A stretch of DNA of 64,000 nucleotides from Domibacillus sp. DTU_2020_1001157_1_SI_ALB_TIR_016 (GCF_032341995.1 NZ_CP135439.1:2170001-2234000), one strand, 5' to 3'; numbered from the stretch's first letter, positions 6,160 through 14,481 are shown. The notes: a model not told the origin generated them from the sequence alone. Made by a program: numbers and translations.

Positions 6160-6411
6160 GTGCCACCACAATCTCCTCCACCATCATTTATTCCACGAAA
6201 GCCTTTTTCTGGAGACTATATGATAGACTGTGTATTTCAAAACACTTATGTTTGGCTAACAAACGGGGAAAGCTTCTGGTTTTACCCAACACGTGTCGAG
6301 TATGGTGAAGTCTCTGGATATAGATGGAACGGTTTTTACTGGGTATTTTACGGTATTGACCCGAGATTTATTGATGTTGTTGTTTGTTATCCTACCCCTA
6401 CCCTTTACTAA
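6160..6411 (+). CDS. Aromatic-rich small protein, unknown (83 aa)
   Basis: It starts at GTG with AAAGGAG upstream. The protein is short, proline-rich at its start, then very rich in Trp, Tyr and Phe (YVWLTNGESFWFYPTRVEYG and RWNGFYWVFYGID). I have an impression of a small family in Bacillus and Paenibacillus with the same WLxNGxSFWFYPT and GxRWNGxxWVxYGID pattern, but no function is known to me. No membrane segment or signal peptide is seen. A terminator follows at 6423. Confidence 0.5.
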   Translation: MPPQSPPPSFIPRKPFSGDYMIDCVFQNTYVWLTNGESFWFYPTRVEYGEVSGYRWNGFYWVFYGIDPRFIDVVVCYPTPTLY

Positions 6412-6422
6412 ATTTAAAAGCT

Positions 6423-6454
6423 CCTTGTGGAAAGTAAAACCACAGGGATTTTTT
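6423..6454 (+). terminator. Terminator after the aromatic-rich protein gene
   Basis: CCTTGTGG pairs with CCACAGGG (one G-T pair) around AAAGTAAA, followed by ATTTTTTAG. Confidence 0.75.
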
Positions 6455-6572
6455 AGTTGTAGTTATCCAAGAAACCTTTTCTCTGCAGTATCGATTAATT
6501 GTTAAAGAGAACCCCCCCCCTTTCTGATTAATCATCTTCAACCTACTTATCTTCCTATTTTGCGAATCCTGA

Positions 6573-6965
6573 TTATTTGTAGTCATTCCTTTGACTGGCT
6601 GCTTTTTTATATAAATCCCCACGCTTCCTTGCTTCCTGTAGCCAACCGGACGGTAAATGAGGATACCGGTTAATAATGCTTTCGTCTGTCAAACCTTGTT
6701 TCAGATAACGCTCGTATTGTTGCTTGTTCGGTCTTGTCAGACACAGATCATTCCTCTTTCGCTGACTATTTTTTGAAAAGCGAAGAGCATCATCCTGTTC
6801 TGCTTTCTTCACGTAAGCTGGCCGCTTTGATCCAAACTTCTCGATGCAATAGGCTTGTACTTCCTCAGGTATCCATTGTTGCACTGTTAATGCTCCACGG
6901 TATGCCATTAATTGTTCAATCCAATTCTCTAACTCAATTATTTTCAACTGATCGTGTTGTTTCAT
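6573..6965 (-). CDS. MAYRG family protein, copy D (fused start, frameshifted end)
   Basis: From residue 20 on it matches copies A and C (MAYRGALTVQQWIPEEVQAYC to HLPSGWLQEARKR). Two oddities mark decay. First, the 19 residues before MAYRG (ending ELENWIEQL) correspond to the end of the IDEAL-like partner, joined in frame after loss of about 17 nt that held the ribosome binding site. Second, one G is missing in the codons for KKRWG, so the end reads through the former stop into hairpin sequence (GDLYKKAASQRNDYK). The start at 6965 has no good ribosome binding site. The frame is open, so a product is possible, but I regard it as a degenerate copy. Confidence 0.5.
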   Translation of the reverse strand: MKQHDQLKIIELENWIEQLMAYRGALTVQQWIPEEVQAYCIEKFGSKRPAYVKKAEQDDALRFSKNSQRKRNDLCLTRPNKQQYERYLKQGLTDESIINRYPHLPSGWLQEARKRGDLYKKAASQRNDYK

Positions 6966-7074
6966 TTAACTTTTTAAAATGAAGAAGCAGCTTCGAGTTT
7001 TGCTTCACTCCTGTAATAATTTAATCCTCTAAACAATAGGATTAGGTTAGTACAACAACTTGGAGGTGCATCAA

Positions 7075-7338
7075 ATGTTTAATGAAAAATTCGAATTAGA
7101 AGCTCTTTATGATGTAAGAGAAAAACTACATGAAATTCAAGAATGGTCCGTTGCTCAAACAAACGACAATCAAGAGCTTTACGATTTAATTGATGGACTG
7201 TGCCGAGTTGCAAACATGTATAATGATGTTGTAATTCAAGCTATCAGGGATAAAGAAATTTTTACAGCAAACCCACAAGACTACATTGAGAGCAAGCTGG
7301 GAGCGTCTTATGGCGCCTATAAATATAGAGAAGACTAA
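7075..7338 (+). CDS. Unknown acidic helical protein (87 aa)
   Basis: GGAGG lies 8 nt before the ATG at 7075. The protein begins MFNEKFELEALYDVREKLHE and looks mostly alpha-helical and acidic (LIDGLCRVANMYNDVVIQAI), with no signal peptide or membrane segment. I do not recognise the family. It stands alone and is followed by a terminator at 7344. Confidence 0.5.
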   Translation: MFNEKFELEALYDVREKLHEIQEWSVAQTNDNQELYDLIDGLCRVANMYNDVVIQAIRDKEIFTANPQDYIESKLGASYGAYKYRED

Positions 7339-7343
7339 GCAAG

Positions 7344-7366
7344 AGCCCTTTTACTAAGGGCTTTTC
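7344..7366 (+). terminator. Terminator after the 87-aa protein gene
   Basis: AGCCC and GGGCT close a hairpin followed by TTT; it lies 5 bases after the stop codon. Confidence 0.6.
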
Positions 7367-7414
7367 ACTTTTTAACATCCTTTTTCATTACATAATTTCG
7401 GTCAACTGTTGTCA

Positions 7415-7748
7415 TCATTGTTCTAACTCTTCAACTAACACTTCCACCCTTGGCGATTCACTATAAAACTTGGAGACAGTCAGATCAACTACCTGGCTAT
7501 CATCATTCCAGATTACCTTGTTCAATGCATCCTTAATACCCTTCACATAATTATCCACGTCTGGCTTTGTAATCGGCCGTAACAGTCCTGCTTCTGCGAC
7601 GGCTATTTTCTTTTTACTGAACCTTTTGAGCATTGGCTTGTACACTTTCACCTTAACCTGCAGCGGTCCTTCCAGCAGCTTAGCTGGCCGGTGTTGTGCC
7701 GCCACTACCTTTACATACTCCTTAAAGTTTCTTGATTTAAGATACAGC
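7415..7748 (-). pseudogene. RusA-type Holliday junction resolvase, 5' end lost
   Basis: The C-terminal two thirds of a phage RusA resolvase is present: RPITKPDVDNYVKGIKDALN contains the conserved Asp residues of the metal site, and IWNDDSQVVDL is the second signature. Upstream the frame stays open through SRNFKEYVKVVAAQ and then ends at a stop near 7750, without the usual start and the GRPR region (about 40 residues missing). The gene has been cut where it abuts the integrase remnant. A protein from an internal GTG at 7705 (96 aa) would lack part of the fold, so I treat it as a pseudogene. Confidence 0.7.
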
Positions 7749-8755
7749 TAGAAGAAGGTAAAGTAGAAACAAATATTTCTTTACAATCTTATCTACATGA
7801 ATGGCTACATGAGCATAAAAAAGATTCTGTCCGGCGAAATACTTTTGATCTTCATGAAGCTAATATTCGAAATCATATTAACCCATATTTTAAAAATTTA
7901 TTATTGAAGGACTTATCTCCTTCTAAGTACCAAAAGTTTTTAAATAATCTTTATCAGGCGAATTATAGCAGGCGTACTATTGAAATTATTCACGGTACCC
8001 TTTTTAATGCAATGAAAAAGGCTGTAACCCAGTGCAGACTTTCCTTTAATCCCTGCGAAGGAGCGACAATAAAAGGTGCTGTAAGGAAAAGAGAAGTAAA
8101 ATTTATTGATTCAGATAATATCCCTTCTTTTCTAAAAGAAGCTTACCAATACGGTTACGTGTACTGGCTCTTCTTCCTTGTCTTGATTGAAACAGGACTC
8201 CGAAAAGGTGAAGCTGCTGCTTTACGGTGGCCAGATATTAATTTTAAAGACCAAACTATTACAGTATCAAAGACCTTAGATTTTAAAGAAAAAGCAAAGG
8301 ACAAGCTCTTTGGAGACACAAAGAATTACAATTCTCGCCGTACCATCACTATCAGTAAATCATTAACTTGAATTCTTCAAGATCATTTTAAAAATCAGAA
8401 TCAGAACAAGCTAGCACTTGGCGATTTATATCACCATGATTTGAATTTAGTTCTTTGCCGTAATGATGGAAACTACATGCCGAAATCTTCATTATTTAAT
8501 GCTTTTAAAAAGATATTGGCACGTATAGATCATCCTCAGTTGCCTATTCATTCACTTCGACACACTCATGTAGTGTTACAAATGGAAGCTGGTGCAGATT
8601 TAAAATATATTCAGGAACGATTAGGCCATGGTGGAATTGAAATAACAGCTGATGTCTATGCCCATCTTTCAAAGAAATTGGAGGAACAGCAAATGGGCCG
8701 CTTCGAGGAATATACAAAAGACCTTTTCGGGCAAAAAAACTCGCAGAAAAAAAGA

Positions 8756-8807
8756 TGGGCAAATGATGGGCAAGTAGCTATTAAGCTACTTGCCCATCAT
8801 TTGCCCA
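8756..8807. repeat. 24-bp perfect inverted repeat, candidate attachment or control site
   Basis: Arms 8756-8779 and 8784-8807 are perfectly complementary, with a 4-nt ATTA loop; each arm contains GGGCAA twice. It lies at the integrase end, 12 bases before the glnA terminator stem. It has no T-run, so it is not a standard terminator. It could be an integrase-related recombination site or an expanded duplication of the element end. Confidence 0.6.
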
Positions 8808-8813
8808 ACAAAG

Positions 8814-8845
8814 AAAAACCCCTTGAAGCCATACGGCTCAAGGGG
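8814..8845 (-). terminator. glnA terminator
   Basis: CCCCTTG...CAAGGGG with an inner AGCC/GGCT stem, followed on the minus strand by TTTTT; it starts 9 bases after the glnA stop codon. Confidence 0.8.
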
Positions 8846-8854
8846 TTGATTTTC

Positions 8855-10189
8855 TTAGTACATTGACATGTACTGCTCGCGCTCCCAAGGATGTACTTGT
8901 GTGCGGAACATATCCCATTCGATTTCTTTTGCTTCGATGAAGTGCTCAAGAATGTGCTCGCCTAGCGCGTCTTTGATTGTGTCGTTTTGCTTCAACACTT
9001 CAAGAGCTGCTGCTAGTGTAGCTGGAAGGTCGCGTACGCCTTCTGCTTCACGCTCTTCTTTGTCCATTGCGTAGATGTTGCGGTCTACTGGAGCTGGAGC
9101 TGGCATTTTGTTTTTGATTCCATCAAGACCTGCTTTTAAAAGCACAGCCATTGCAAGGTACGGGTTCGCTGATGGGTCAACAGAACGTACTTCTACACGT
9201 GTGCTCATGCCGCGTGATGCCGGGATACGGATAAGCGGGCTGCGGTTTTGCGCTGACCATGCAACGTAGCAAGGAGCTTCGTAACCTGGTACAAGGCGTT
9301 TGTAAGAGTTAACTGTTGGGTTACAGATCGCTGTGAACGCTTCTGCGTTTTTCACTGTACCTGCGATAAATTGGTAAGCTGTTTCGCTTAGTTTCAATTC
9401 GCCGCTTTCATCAAAGAACGCGTTTTTGCCGTCTTTGAATAAAGACAAGTTCATGTGCATACCAGAGCCGTTTACACCGAACAATGGTTTTGGCATGAAT
9501 GTCGCGTGCAAGCCGTGCTTGCGGGCAATTGTTTTAACAACAAGTTTAAATGTTTGGATGTTGTCACAAGCTGTAACGGCATCCGCATATTTAAAGTCGA
9601 TTTCGTGTTGTCCTGGCGCTACTTCGTGATGAGATGCTTCGATTTCAAAGCCCATTTCTTCAAGCTCAAGCACGATGTCGCGGCGGCAGTTTTCACCAAG
9701 GTCTGTTGGCGCAAGGTCGAAATATCCACCGTTATCGTTTAGCTCAAGAGTTGGTTCACCCTTTTCGTCCAATTTGAACAAGAAGAATTCCGGCTCAGGC
9801 CCAAGATTGAAGTCTGTGAAGCCAAGCTCTTCCATTTCTTTTAAAACACGTTTTAAGTTTGCACGCGGGTCGCCTGAGAACGGCTCGCCTTCTGGAGTGT
9901 AGATATCACAGATAAGACGCGCTACTTTACCTTTTTCAGCAGTCCAAGGGAATACAACCCAAGTGTCAAGGTCCGGATAAAGCTGCATGTCAGATTCTTC
10001 AATACGCACAAAACCTTCGATTGAAGATCCATCGAACATCATTTTGTTATCAAGCGCTTTGTCAAGCTGGCTCACTGGAATTTCTACGTTTTTGATTGTG
10101 CCAAGAATGTCTGTGAACTGAAGACGAATGTATCTCACGTCTTGTTCTTTCGCTAAGCGCTGAATGTCTTCACGTGTGTATTTACCCAT
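8855..10189 (-). CDS. glnA: Glutamine synthetase, type I
   Basis: This cytosolic enzyme makes glutamine from glutamate, ammonia and ATP. At 444 aa it has the length of the Gram-positive GSI-alpha type, which lacks the adenylylation insert. Family motifs are all present: [57 protein letters not shown] and [16 protein letters not shown]. It follows glnR by 45 bp with a strong GAGGAGG site and is probably transcribed from the glnR promoter. In B. subtilis the feedback-inhibited GlnA also controls GlnR and TnrA activity. Confidence 0.97.
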   Translation of the reverse strand: MGKYTREDIQRLAKEQDVRYIRLQFTDILGTIKNVEIPVSQLDKALDNKMMFDGSSIEGFVRIEESDMQLYPDLDTWVVFPWTAEKGKVARLICDIYTPEGEPFSGDPRANLKRVLKEMEELGFTDFNLGPEPEFFLFKLDEKGEPTLELNDNGGYFDLAPTDLGENCRRDIVLELEEMGFEIEASHHEVAPGQHEIDFKYADAVTACDNIQTFKLVVKTIARKHGLHATFMPKPLFGVNGSGMHMNLSLFKDGKNAFFDESGELKLSETAYQFIAGTVKNAEAFTAICNPTVNSYKRLVPGYEAPCYVAWSAQNRSPLIRIPASRGMSTRVEVRSVDPSANPYLAMAVLLKAGLDGIKNKMPAPAPVDRNIYAMDKEEREAEGVRDLPATLAAALEVLKQNDTIKDALGEHILEHFIEAKEIEWDMFRTQVHPWEREQYMSMY

Positions 10190-10234
10190 TTGTATCCATT
10201 CCTCCTCAAATATGTAAACCTTGTATGCAAAAGA

Positions 10235-10630
10235 TTAGTGAAAAAACCGCCGGTCCATTCCAGAAGAACGATTGAAGCGTCCCGCATTGATCAGCTCTTT
10301 GCGAAGCAGCTTGCGAAGTTCTTCATCCGTGAACTCTTTTTTCGGCTTTTGGCCACTATCTCTTGTTTCTAATTCGAGCTCCTGCGATCCGTCTTTAAGC
10401 AGGATTTTTTTAATCCCGGCCATATTGATGCCCTGGTCCAGAAGATCTTTCACTTCTAAGAGGCGGTCAATATCGTTCAATGAATAGAGACGCCGGTTTC
10501 CATCAGAACGATCCGGGGTAATTAATTGATGCTGCTCATAATAGCGAATCTGCCTTGCGGTTAAATCCGTTAATTTCATGACGGTTCCCATTGGAAAAAG
10601 CGGCATCGTCCGGCGTATTTGGCTGCTCAT
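10235..10630 (-). CDS. glnR: MerR-family nitrogen regulator GlnR
   Basis: Repressor of glnRA under nitrogen excess. The N-terminal winged HTH (LTDLTARQIRYYEQHQLITP, then RLYSLNDIDRLLEVK) is of MerR type. The charged C-terminal tail of about 25 residues is the segment that in B. subtilis mediates control by feedback-inhibited GlnA. Length (131 aa) is usual. It is the first gene of a glnR-glnA operon and probably represses itself through the box at 10703-10719. Confidence 0.95.
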   Translation of the reverse strand: MSSQIRRTMPLFPMGTVMKLTDLTARQIRYYEQHQLITPDRSDGNRRLYSLNDIDRLLEVKDLLDQGINMAGIKKILLKDGSQELELETRDSGQKPKKEFTDEELRKLLRKELINAGRFNRSSGMDRRFFH

Positions 10631-10668
10631 ATTATCCCCTCCTTTTTCTTATCTGATCTGATACCCTT

Positions 10669-10697
10669 ACTATAAATCATGTAAGATCATTTGTCAA
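10669..10697 (-). promoter_or_regulatory. glnR-glnA sigma-A promoter
   Basis: TTGACA (10692-10697) and TATAGT (10669-10674) are separated by exactly 17 bp. Confidence 0.85.
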
Positions 10698-10702
10698 CTC
10701 GG

Positions 10703-10719
10703 TGTAACGTTTTGTCACA
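10703..10719 (-). promoter_or_regulatory. GlnR/TnrA operator
   Basis: TGTGACAAAACGTTACA matches the TGTNA-N7-TNACA consensus perfectly. It is centred just upstream of the -35 box, as in the B. subtilis glnR promoter. Confidence 0.88.
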
Positions 10720-10747
10720 CTTCATTCATTTGTTGATTCATAGGTTG

Positions 10748-12019
10748 TCAGATTTTTTCCGTTTCCATTAAATAGTCAATCGCGCTTGCCACCGCAATTT
10801 TCACATGGGCATACGTAAGTCCGCCCTGTACGTATGCCGCGTATGGTGGACGCAGCGGCCCGTCTGCGGTCAGTTCGATACTGGCGCCCTGTACGAATGT
10901 GCCTGCCGCCATAATCACGTCATCCTCATAGCCCGGCATATAAGCAGGCTGCGGGGTTACATGCGAGTTTACAGGCGAGGCAAACTGAATTGCCTGGCAA
11001 AAAGCGACCATTTTATCGCGGTCACCAAACTCTACCGCTTGAATTAAATCTGTGCGCGGCTCGTTCCATGCCGGTGTAGTATTCATGCCAAAGCCTTCAA
11101 GCATCGCTGCTGTAAACACAGCGCCTTTTAAGCTTTCCGCCACTACATGCGGAGCGAGAAACAGTCCCTGGTACATTTCCTGAAGGCTGTAAAGGCTGGC
11201 GCCTGCTTCCGCCCCGATGCCCGGTGAGGTCATGCGGTACGAACAGCTTTCCACGTATTCCTTTTTGCCGACAATGTATCCGCCGGTTTTGGCAATGCCG
11301 CCGCCCGGATTTTTAATAAGGGAGCCGGCCATCAAATCAGCACCGGCATGCAGCGGCTCTTCCTGCTCAACAAATTCCCCGTAGCAGTTGTCTACAAACA
11401 CTATAGCATCGGGCTTGATTTCTTTCACAAACGAAACCATCTCCCGAATGTCTTCTATCGTAAAAGACGGCCGCACGGCATAGCCTTTTGAACGCTGGAT
11501 CGCAATCACCTTCGTCCGTTCGTTGATACTAGCGCGGATACGGTCAAAGTCCGGCCGGCCGTTTTCATCCAGATCCACGTGCTGATAGGAAATGCCAAAT
11601 TCACGAAGTGAACCATTGGATGGTCCGTTTATGCCGATAATTTCATCTAATGTATCGTATGGCTTTCCTGTAATGTAAAGTAATTCATCGCCGGGACGTA
11701 AAATGCCGAACAGTGAAATGGTGATCGCGTGCGTACCTGAAATAATTTGTGGACGCACAAGGGCATTTTCACCGCCGAATACGTCTGCGTATACTTTTTC
11801 AAGCGTTTCCCTTCCCGCGTCATCATAACCATAGCCGGTAGATGGGGTAAAGTGAAAATCGCTTACCTGATTCGATTGAAAGCTTTTGAGTACACGAAAT
11901 TGATTGAACTCCGCCCGCTCGTCAATCTGCCGGTGAATGCCGGCAATTTTCGCCTCTGCCTCTGCCGCTTTTTCGCGGATGGCAGCGCCGTTTTTCAGTA
12001 AATCAAACATGCTGGTCAT
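10748..12019 (-). CDS. ynbB: PLP-dependent enzyme of the YnbB / aluminium-resistance family
   Basis: The 423-residue fold type I PLP enzyme is related to cystathionine/methionine gamma-lyases. The segment GSLIKNPGGGIAKTGGYIVG holds the probable Schiff-base lysine, and VFVDNCYGEF carries the Asp that pairs with the PLP ring. PQIISGTHAITISLF is the phosphate-binding region. In B. subtilis ynbB lies next to glnRA, as here. Substrate and physiological role are not established; the aluminium-resistance label is historical. The annotated start gives MTSMFDLL; MFDLL is an alternative. Confidence 0.85.
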   Translation of the reverse strand: MTSMFDLLKNGAAIREKAAEAEAKIAGIHRQIDERAEFNQFRVLKSFQSNQVSDFHFTPSTGYGYDDAGRETLEKVYADVFGGENALVRPQIISGTHAITISLFGILRPGDELLYITGKPYDTLDEIIGINGPSNGSLREFGISYQHVDLDENGRPDFDRIRASINERTKVIAIQRSKGYAVRPSFTIEDIREMVSFVKEIKPDAIVFVDNCYGEFVEQEEPLHAGADLMAGSLIKNPGGGIAKTGGYIVGKKEYVESCSYRMTSPGIGAEAGASLYSLQEMYQGLFLAPHVVAESLKGAVFTAAMLEGFGMNTTPAWNEPRTDLIQAVEFGDRDKMVAFCQAIQFASPVNSHVTPQPAYMPGYEDDVIMAAGTFVQGASIELTADGPLRPPYAAYVQGGLTYAHVKIAVASAIDYLMETEKI

Positions 12020-12160
12020 GATTGTGTTCCTACTTTCTTATTCGCTTTTTTCATCATAGCAAAATACCGGATTTCTTGAAAGAAAAAGTAGATGTGAATT
12101 AAGAGAATGGTTTATAATAGAAGCCGAACATTAATCATTTTGAATGAAGGAAGGTTCGGA

Positions 12161-12769
12161 ATGGAACTTACATGGGATGTTTTTACGATTCTTGGCACGA
12201 TTGCGTTTGCGATTTCAGGGGCAATTGTGGCAATGGAAGAAGAGTATGATTTGTTTGGCATATATATTTTAGGGATGATTACCGCGTTTGGGGGCGGTGC
12301 CATCCGGAATTTATTGATCGGTGTTCCGGTTTCCGCGCTGTGGGAGCAGGGAGAATTTTTTACGATCGCAGCTCTTTCCATTACGGCAGTCATTTTGTTT
12401 CCGCAAAATCTGCTCCGCCACTGGCCGGTATGGGGGAATTTTTTTGATGCGATCGGCCTCGCTGCCTTCGCTGTGCAGGGCGCATTATATGCAGCCGGCA
12501 TGAATCACCCGCTCAGCGCTGTTGTCGTGGCCGCTGTACTGACTGGAAGCGGCGGCGGGCTTGTACGGGATGTGCTGGCACAGCGGAAGCCCGCGCTGCT
12601 TCGCGATGAAGTATACGGCGTCTGGGCGGCGCTTGCCGGCTTGATCATTGCCCTTGGCGGTGCAGAAACACCGGCACAGCTTATTATTTTATTTCTGTTT
12701 ATTACGGTACTGCGCATTCTTTCTTACAAATACAGCTGGCATCTGCCAAAACGTACGGTTAAACTGTAA
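12161..12769 (+). CDS. TRIC-type cation channel family protein (UPF0126)
   Basis: A 202-residue membrane protein with about seven segments and the internal duplication of the TRIC fold. Each half carries the glycine-rich motif (AFGGGAIRNLLIG and TGSGGGLVRDVLA). Prokaryotic TRIC proteins are homotrimeric, K+-permeable channels. The ATG at 12161 follows GGAAGG and gives the usual start MELTWDVF; the frame is open further upstream but without a better site. It is the only plus-strand gene between glnR and ppk2 and sits where B. subtilis carries hflX. Confidence 0.85.
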   Translation: MELTWDVFTILGTIAFAISGAIVAMEEEYDLFGIYILGMITAFGGGAIRNLLIGVPVSALWEQGEFFTIAALSITAVILFPQNLLRHWPVWGNFFDAIGLAAFAVQGALYAAGMNHPLSAVVVAAVLTGSGGGLVRDVLAQRKPALLRDEVYGVWAALAGLIIALGGAETPAQLIILFLFITVLRILSYKYSWHLPKRTVKL

Positions 12770-12797
12770 GAGCCCGTCTCACGCGGGCTTTTTTTTG
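12770..12797 (+). terminator. Terminator of the TRIC gene
   Basis: AGCCCG/CGGGCT stem followed by T9, starting immediately after the stop codon. Confidence 0.85.
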
Positions 12798-12800
12798 TGC

Positions 12801-12834
12801 AAAAAAAGAACCCGTTTATTGAACAGGTTCTTTC
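12801..12834 (-). terminator. Terminator of the TetR gene
   Basis: AAGAACC/GGTTCTT stem overlapping the stop codon, with seven T downstream on the minus strand. It is back to back with the TRIC terminator. Confidence 0.7.
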
Positions 12835-13472
12835 TTTAGCAGGAATTGATCTCCTTTTCCAGCTTTCATGGCGCTTTCGGTCAACAGGGAATGCAGCATC
12901 ATGTCGTTAAAAATACGGGCGATATCTTCAATCGATAATTCGCCTTCTTTTTTAAACCATTTGTACATCCAGTTGATCATTCCCATAATCGCCATGGTAG
13001 AAATTTCAGCCGGCACTTCCGGACGGAAATCGCCATTATCCTGTCCTTCACGGATAATCTGGAGAAGCAGCTGGCGGTACTGGTCACGTTTTTCGTTAAT
13101 CTGCTTTTCAAAATCCCCTTTTAAATACGTACTTTCCTGGTAGAATACCGTAATATGCGGCTTATACAAATCAAAGATTTTTGTAAACGAAGTAATGATT
13201 CCGCACATTCGTGAAACAGGGTCTGTTTCTTTTTCGTACGATTCTTTGGCTTTGTTGAGCAGATACGAAATAAACACGTCATGAATATGGTACAGCAGCT
13301 CATCTTTTGACCGGAAATTGTGATAAAATCCGCCTTTTGACGTTCCGCATTCATCTACAATCTGGTCGATGGTCACTCCGTGGTAGCCGTGTTTTTCGAA
13401 CATTACTAAAGCGGTTTCAATGATTCTTTCCTTCACAGGCTTTTTTTTCATCTTCATCATCCTTTTGGACAT
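12816..13472 (-). CDS. TetR/AcrR family regulator
   Basis: The 218-residue protein has a standard N-terminal TetR HTH (VKERIIETALVMFEKHGYHGVTIDQIVDECGTSKGGFYHNFRSKDELLY, about residues 13-58). A helical ligand domain follows, including FRPEVPAEISTMAIMGMINWMYKWFKKEG. The C-terminal half resembles regulators of fatty-acid or acyl-CoA metabolism, but ligand and targets cannot be deduced. It lies tail to tail with the TRIC gene and directly downstream of spoVK. The start MSKRMM is used; MKMKKK is an alternative a few residues in. Confidence 0.85.
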   Translation of the reverse strand: MSKRMMKMKKKPVKERIIETALVMFEKHGYHGVTIDQIVDECGTSKGGFYHNFRSKDELLYHIHDVFISYLLNKAKESYEKETDPVSRMCGIITSFTKIFDLYKPHITVFYQESTYLKGDFEKQINEKRDQYRQLLLQIIREGQDNGDFRPEVPAEISTMAIMGMINWMYKWFKKEGELSIEDIARIFNDMMLHSLLTESAMKAGKGDQFLLKKEPVQ

Positions 13473-13488
13473 TCTAACATATGTTTTT

Positions 13489-14400
13489 TTATTGTGACAA
13501 TTGAAAATCTTCCCCTTTCAATGTTTTCAGCTCTTTTTTTGAATGGGCGGTCTGCTTCATCAGCCGGATCGCCTGGCGCCGGGCCGCTTTTTCAATGAGC
13601 GTTCTCACATTCCTCCCGTTTGCGAAACGAAACCCCGCCCGCCGTTTTTCCTGTTCAATCATCGCCTGAAGAACAGCCCGGCCTTCCCGGTCGATTTCAT
13701 AATTTTTTTCTCCGGCGATCACATCCGCAATTTGAAGCAGCTCCTCCGTTGTATAATCCGGAAAGTGGTGAACAATTGGAAATCTTGACTGAAGCCCCGG
13801 ATTCATCGACAAAAAGTGCGCCATTTCCCGCGGATAGCCGGCCAGTATTAAAATAAAGCTGTTTTGATGATCCTCCATCTGTTTCACAAGCGTATCAATC
13901 GCTTCTTTGCCAAAGTCTTTTTCTCCGCCCCGCGCCAGAGAGTAGGCTTCATCAATAAACAGCACGCCGCCAAGCGCTTTTTTAACGAGATCGCGTGTTT
14001 TTTGTGCTGTATGGCCGATATATTCCCCGACCAGGTCCGCCCGCTCCGCTTCAATAAAATGGCCTTTTTCCAGCAGGCCGATCCGCTTAAACATCGAAGC
14101 AAACAACCGGGCAGCGGTTGTTTTTCCGGTGCCCGGGTTGCCCGTAAACAGCATATGCAGCATTTGCCCGCGCGTATCGATGCCGGCTTCGACGCGTTTT
14201 TTGCTGATGTAGGCCGCTGCATACAGCTCCCGTATGAGTATTTTGAGGCCGCTCAGGCCAATTAACGTATCCATTTCTTCTTCAATCTTGCGAAGCACCC
14301 CGTGTTCCGGATGCTCCGGCCAGCCGTCAGCAAGCGGCGCCGGCTTTTCTTTTGGGTTGAGGACGACATGAATACGGCCTTCCTTGTTTGTCTGCTTCAT
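13489..14400 (-). CDS. spoVK: Stage V sporulation protein K, AAA+ ATPase
   Basis: This CbbX/SpoVK-type AAA+ protein is needed for spore maturation in B. subtilis, where it is made in the mother cell under sigma-E. It has Walker A (FTGNPGTGKTTAARL), Walker B (GGVLFIDEAYSL), the sensor region (LAGYPREMAHFL) and arginine residues in NPGLQSRFP. GGAGGGG lies 8 nt before the ATG at 14400 (303 aa, close to the usual length); longer in-frame starts have no site. It lies downstream of hfq, whose terminator separates them. Confidence 0.93.
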   Translation of the reverse strand: MKQTNKEGRIHVVLNPKEKPAPLADGWPEHPEHGVLRKIEEEMDTLIGLSGLKILIRELYAAAYISKKRVEAGIDTRGQMLHMLFTGNPGTGKTTAARLFASMFKRIGLLEKGHFIEAERADLVGEYIGHTAQKTRDLVKKALGGVLFIDEAYSLARGGEKDFGKEAIDTLVKQMEDHQNSFILILAGYPREMAHFLSMNPGLQSRFPIVHHFPDYTTEELLQIADVIAGEKNYEIDREGRAVLQAMIEQEKRRAGFRFANGRNVRTLIEKAARRQAIRLMKQTAHSKKELKTLKGEDFQLSQ

Positions 14401-14440
14401 GCTGCGCCCCTCCTTTATAAGAAAAGATATGCAGGCGCAC

Positions 14441-14468
14441 AAAAAAAAGACCCGCTCTAGGCGGATCT
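14441..14468 (-). terminator. hfq terminator
   Basis: AGATCCGC/GCGGGTCT stem (one mismatch) followed by eight T on the minus strand, 14 bases after the hfq stop. Confidence 0.8.
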
Positions 14469-14481
14469 CTGGAGTCTTCTC

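Larger units (their letters stand above)
7746..8866 (+). pseudogene. Phage-type tyrosine integrase, decayed
   Basis: The frame covers the SAM-like core-binding domain (SLQSYLHEWLHEHKKDSVRR) and the catalytic domain. Catalytic residues are recognisable: the first Arg in TGLRKGEAAALRW, the HSLRHTH box, HGG and the Tyr in ADVYAHL. Two defects are clear. The N-terminal arm-binding domain (about 60-70 residues) is missing, with an in-frame stop just before 7746. A TGA at 8369-8371 then splits the protein between the two halves of the active site. The last ~40 residues run through a long inverted repeat and the glnA terminator, so the true end was probably earlier. It dates the region as an old integrated element beside glnA. 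Confidence 0.8.

Noticed and set aside
8544..8762. 72-aa minus-strand frame
   Set aside because: Antisense to the integrase catalytic domain.
1..8850. Insertion sequence or transposase
   Set aside because: No transposase-like frame or matching terminal inverted repeats were seen; the repeats in this region belong to the IDEAL/MAYRG modules.
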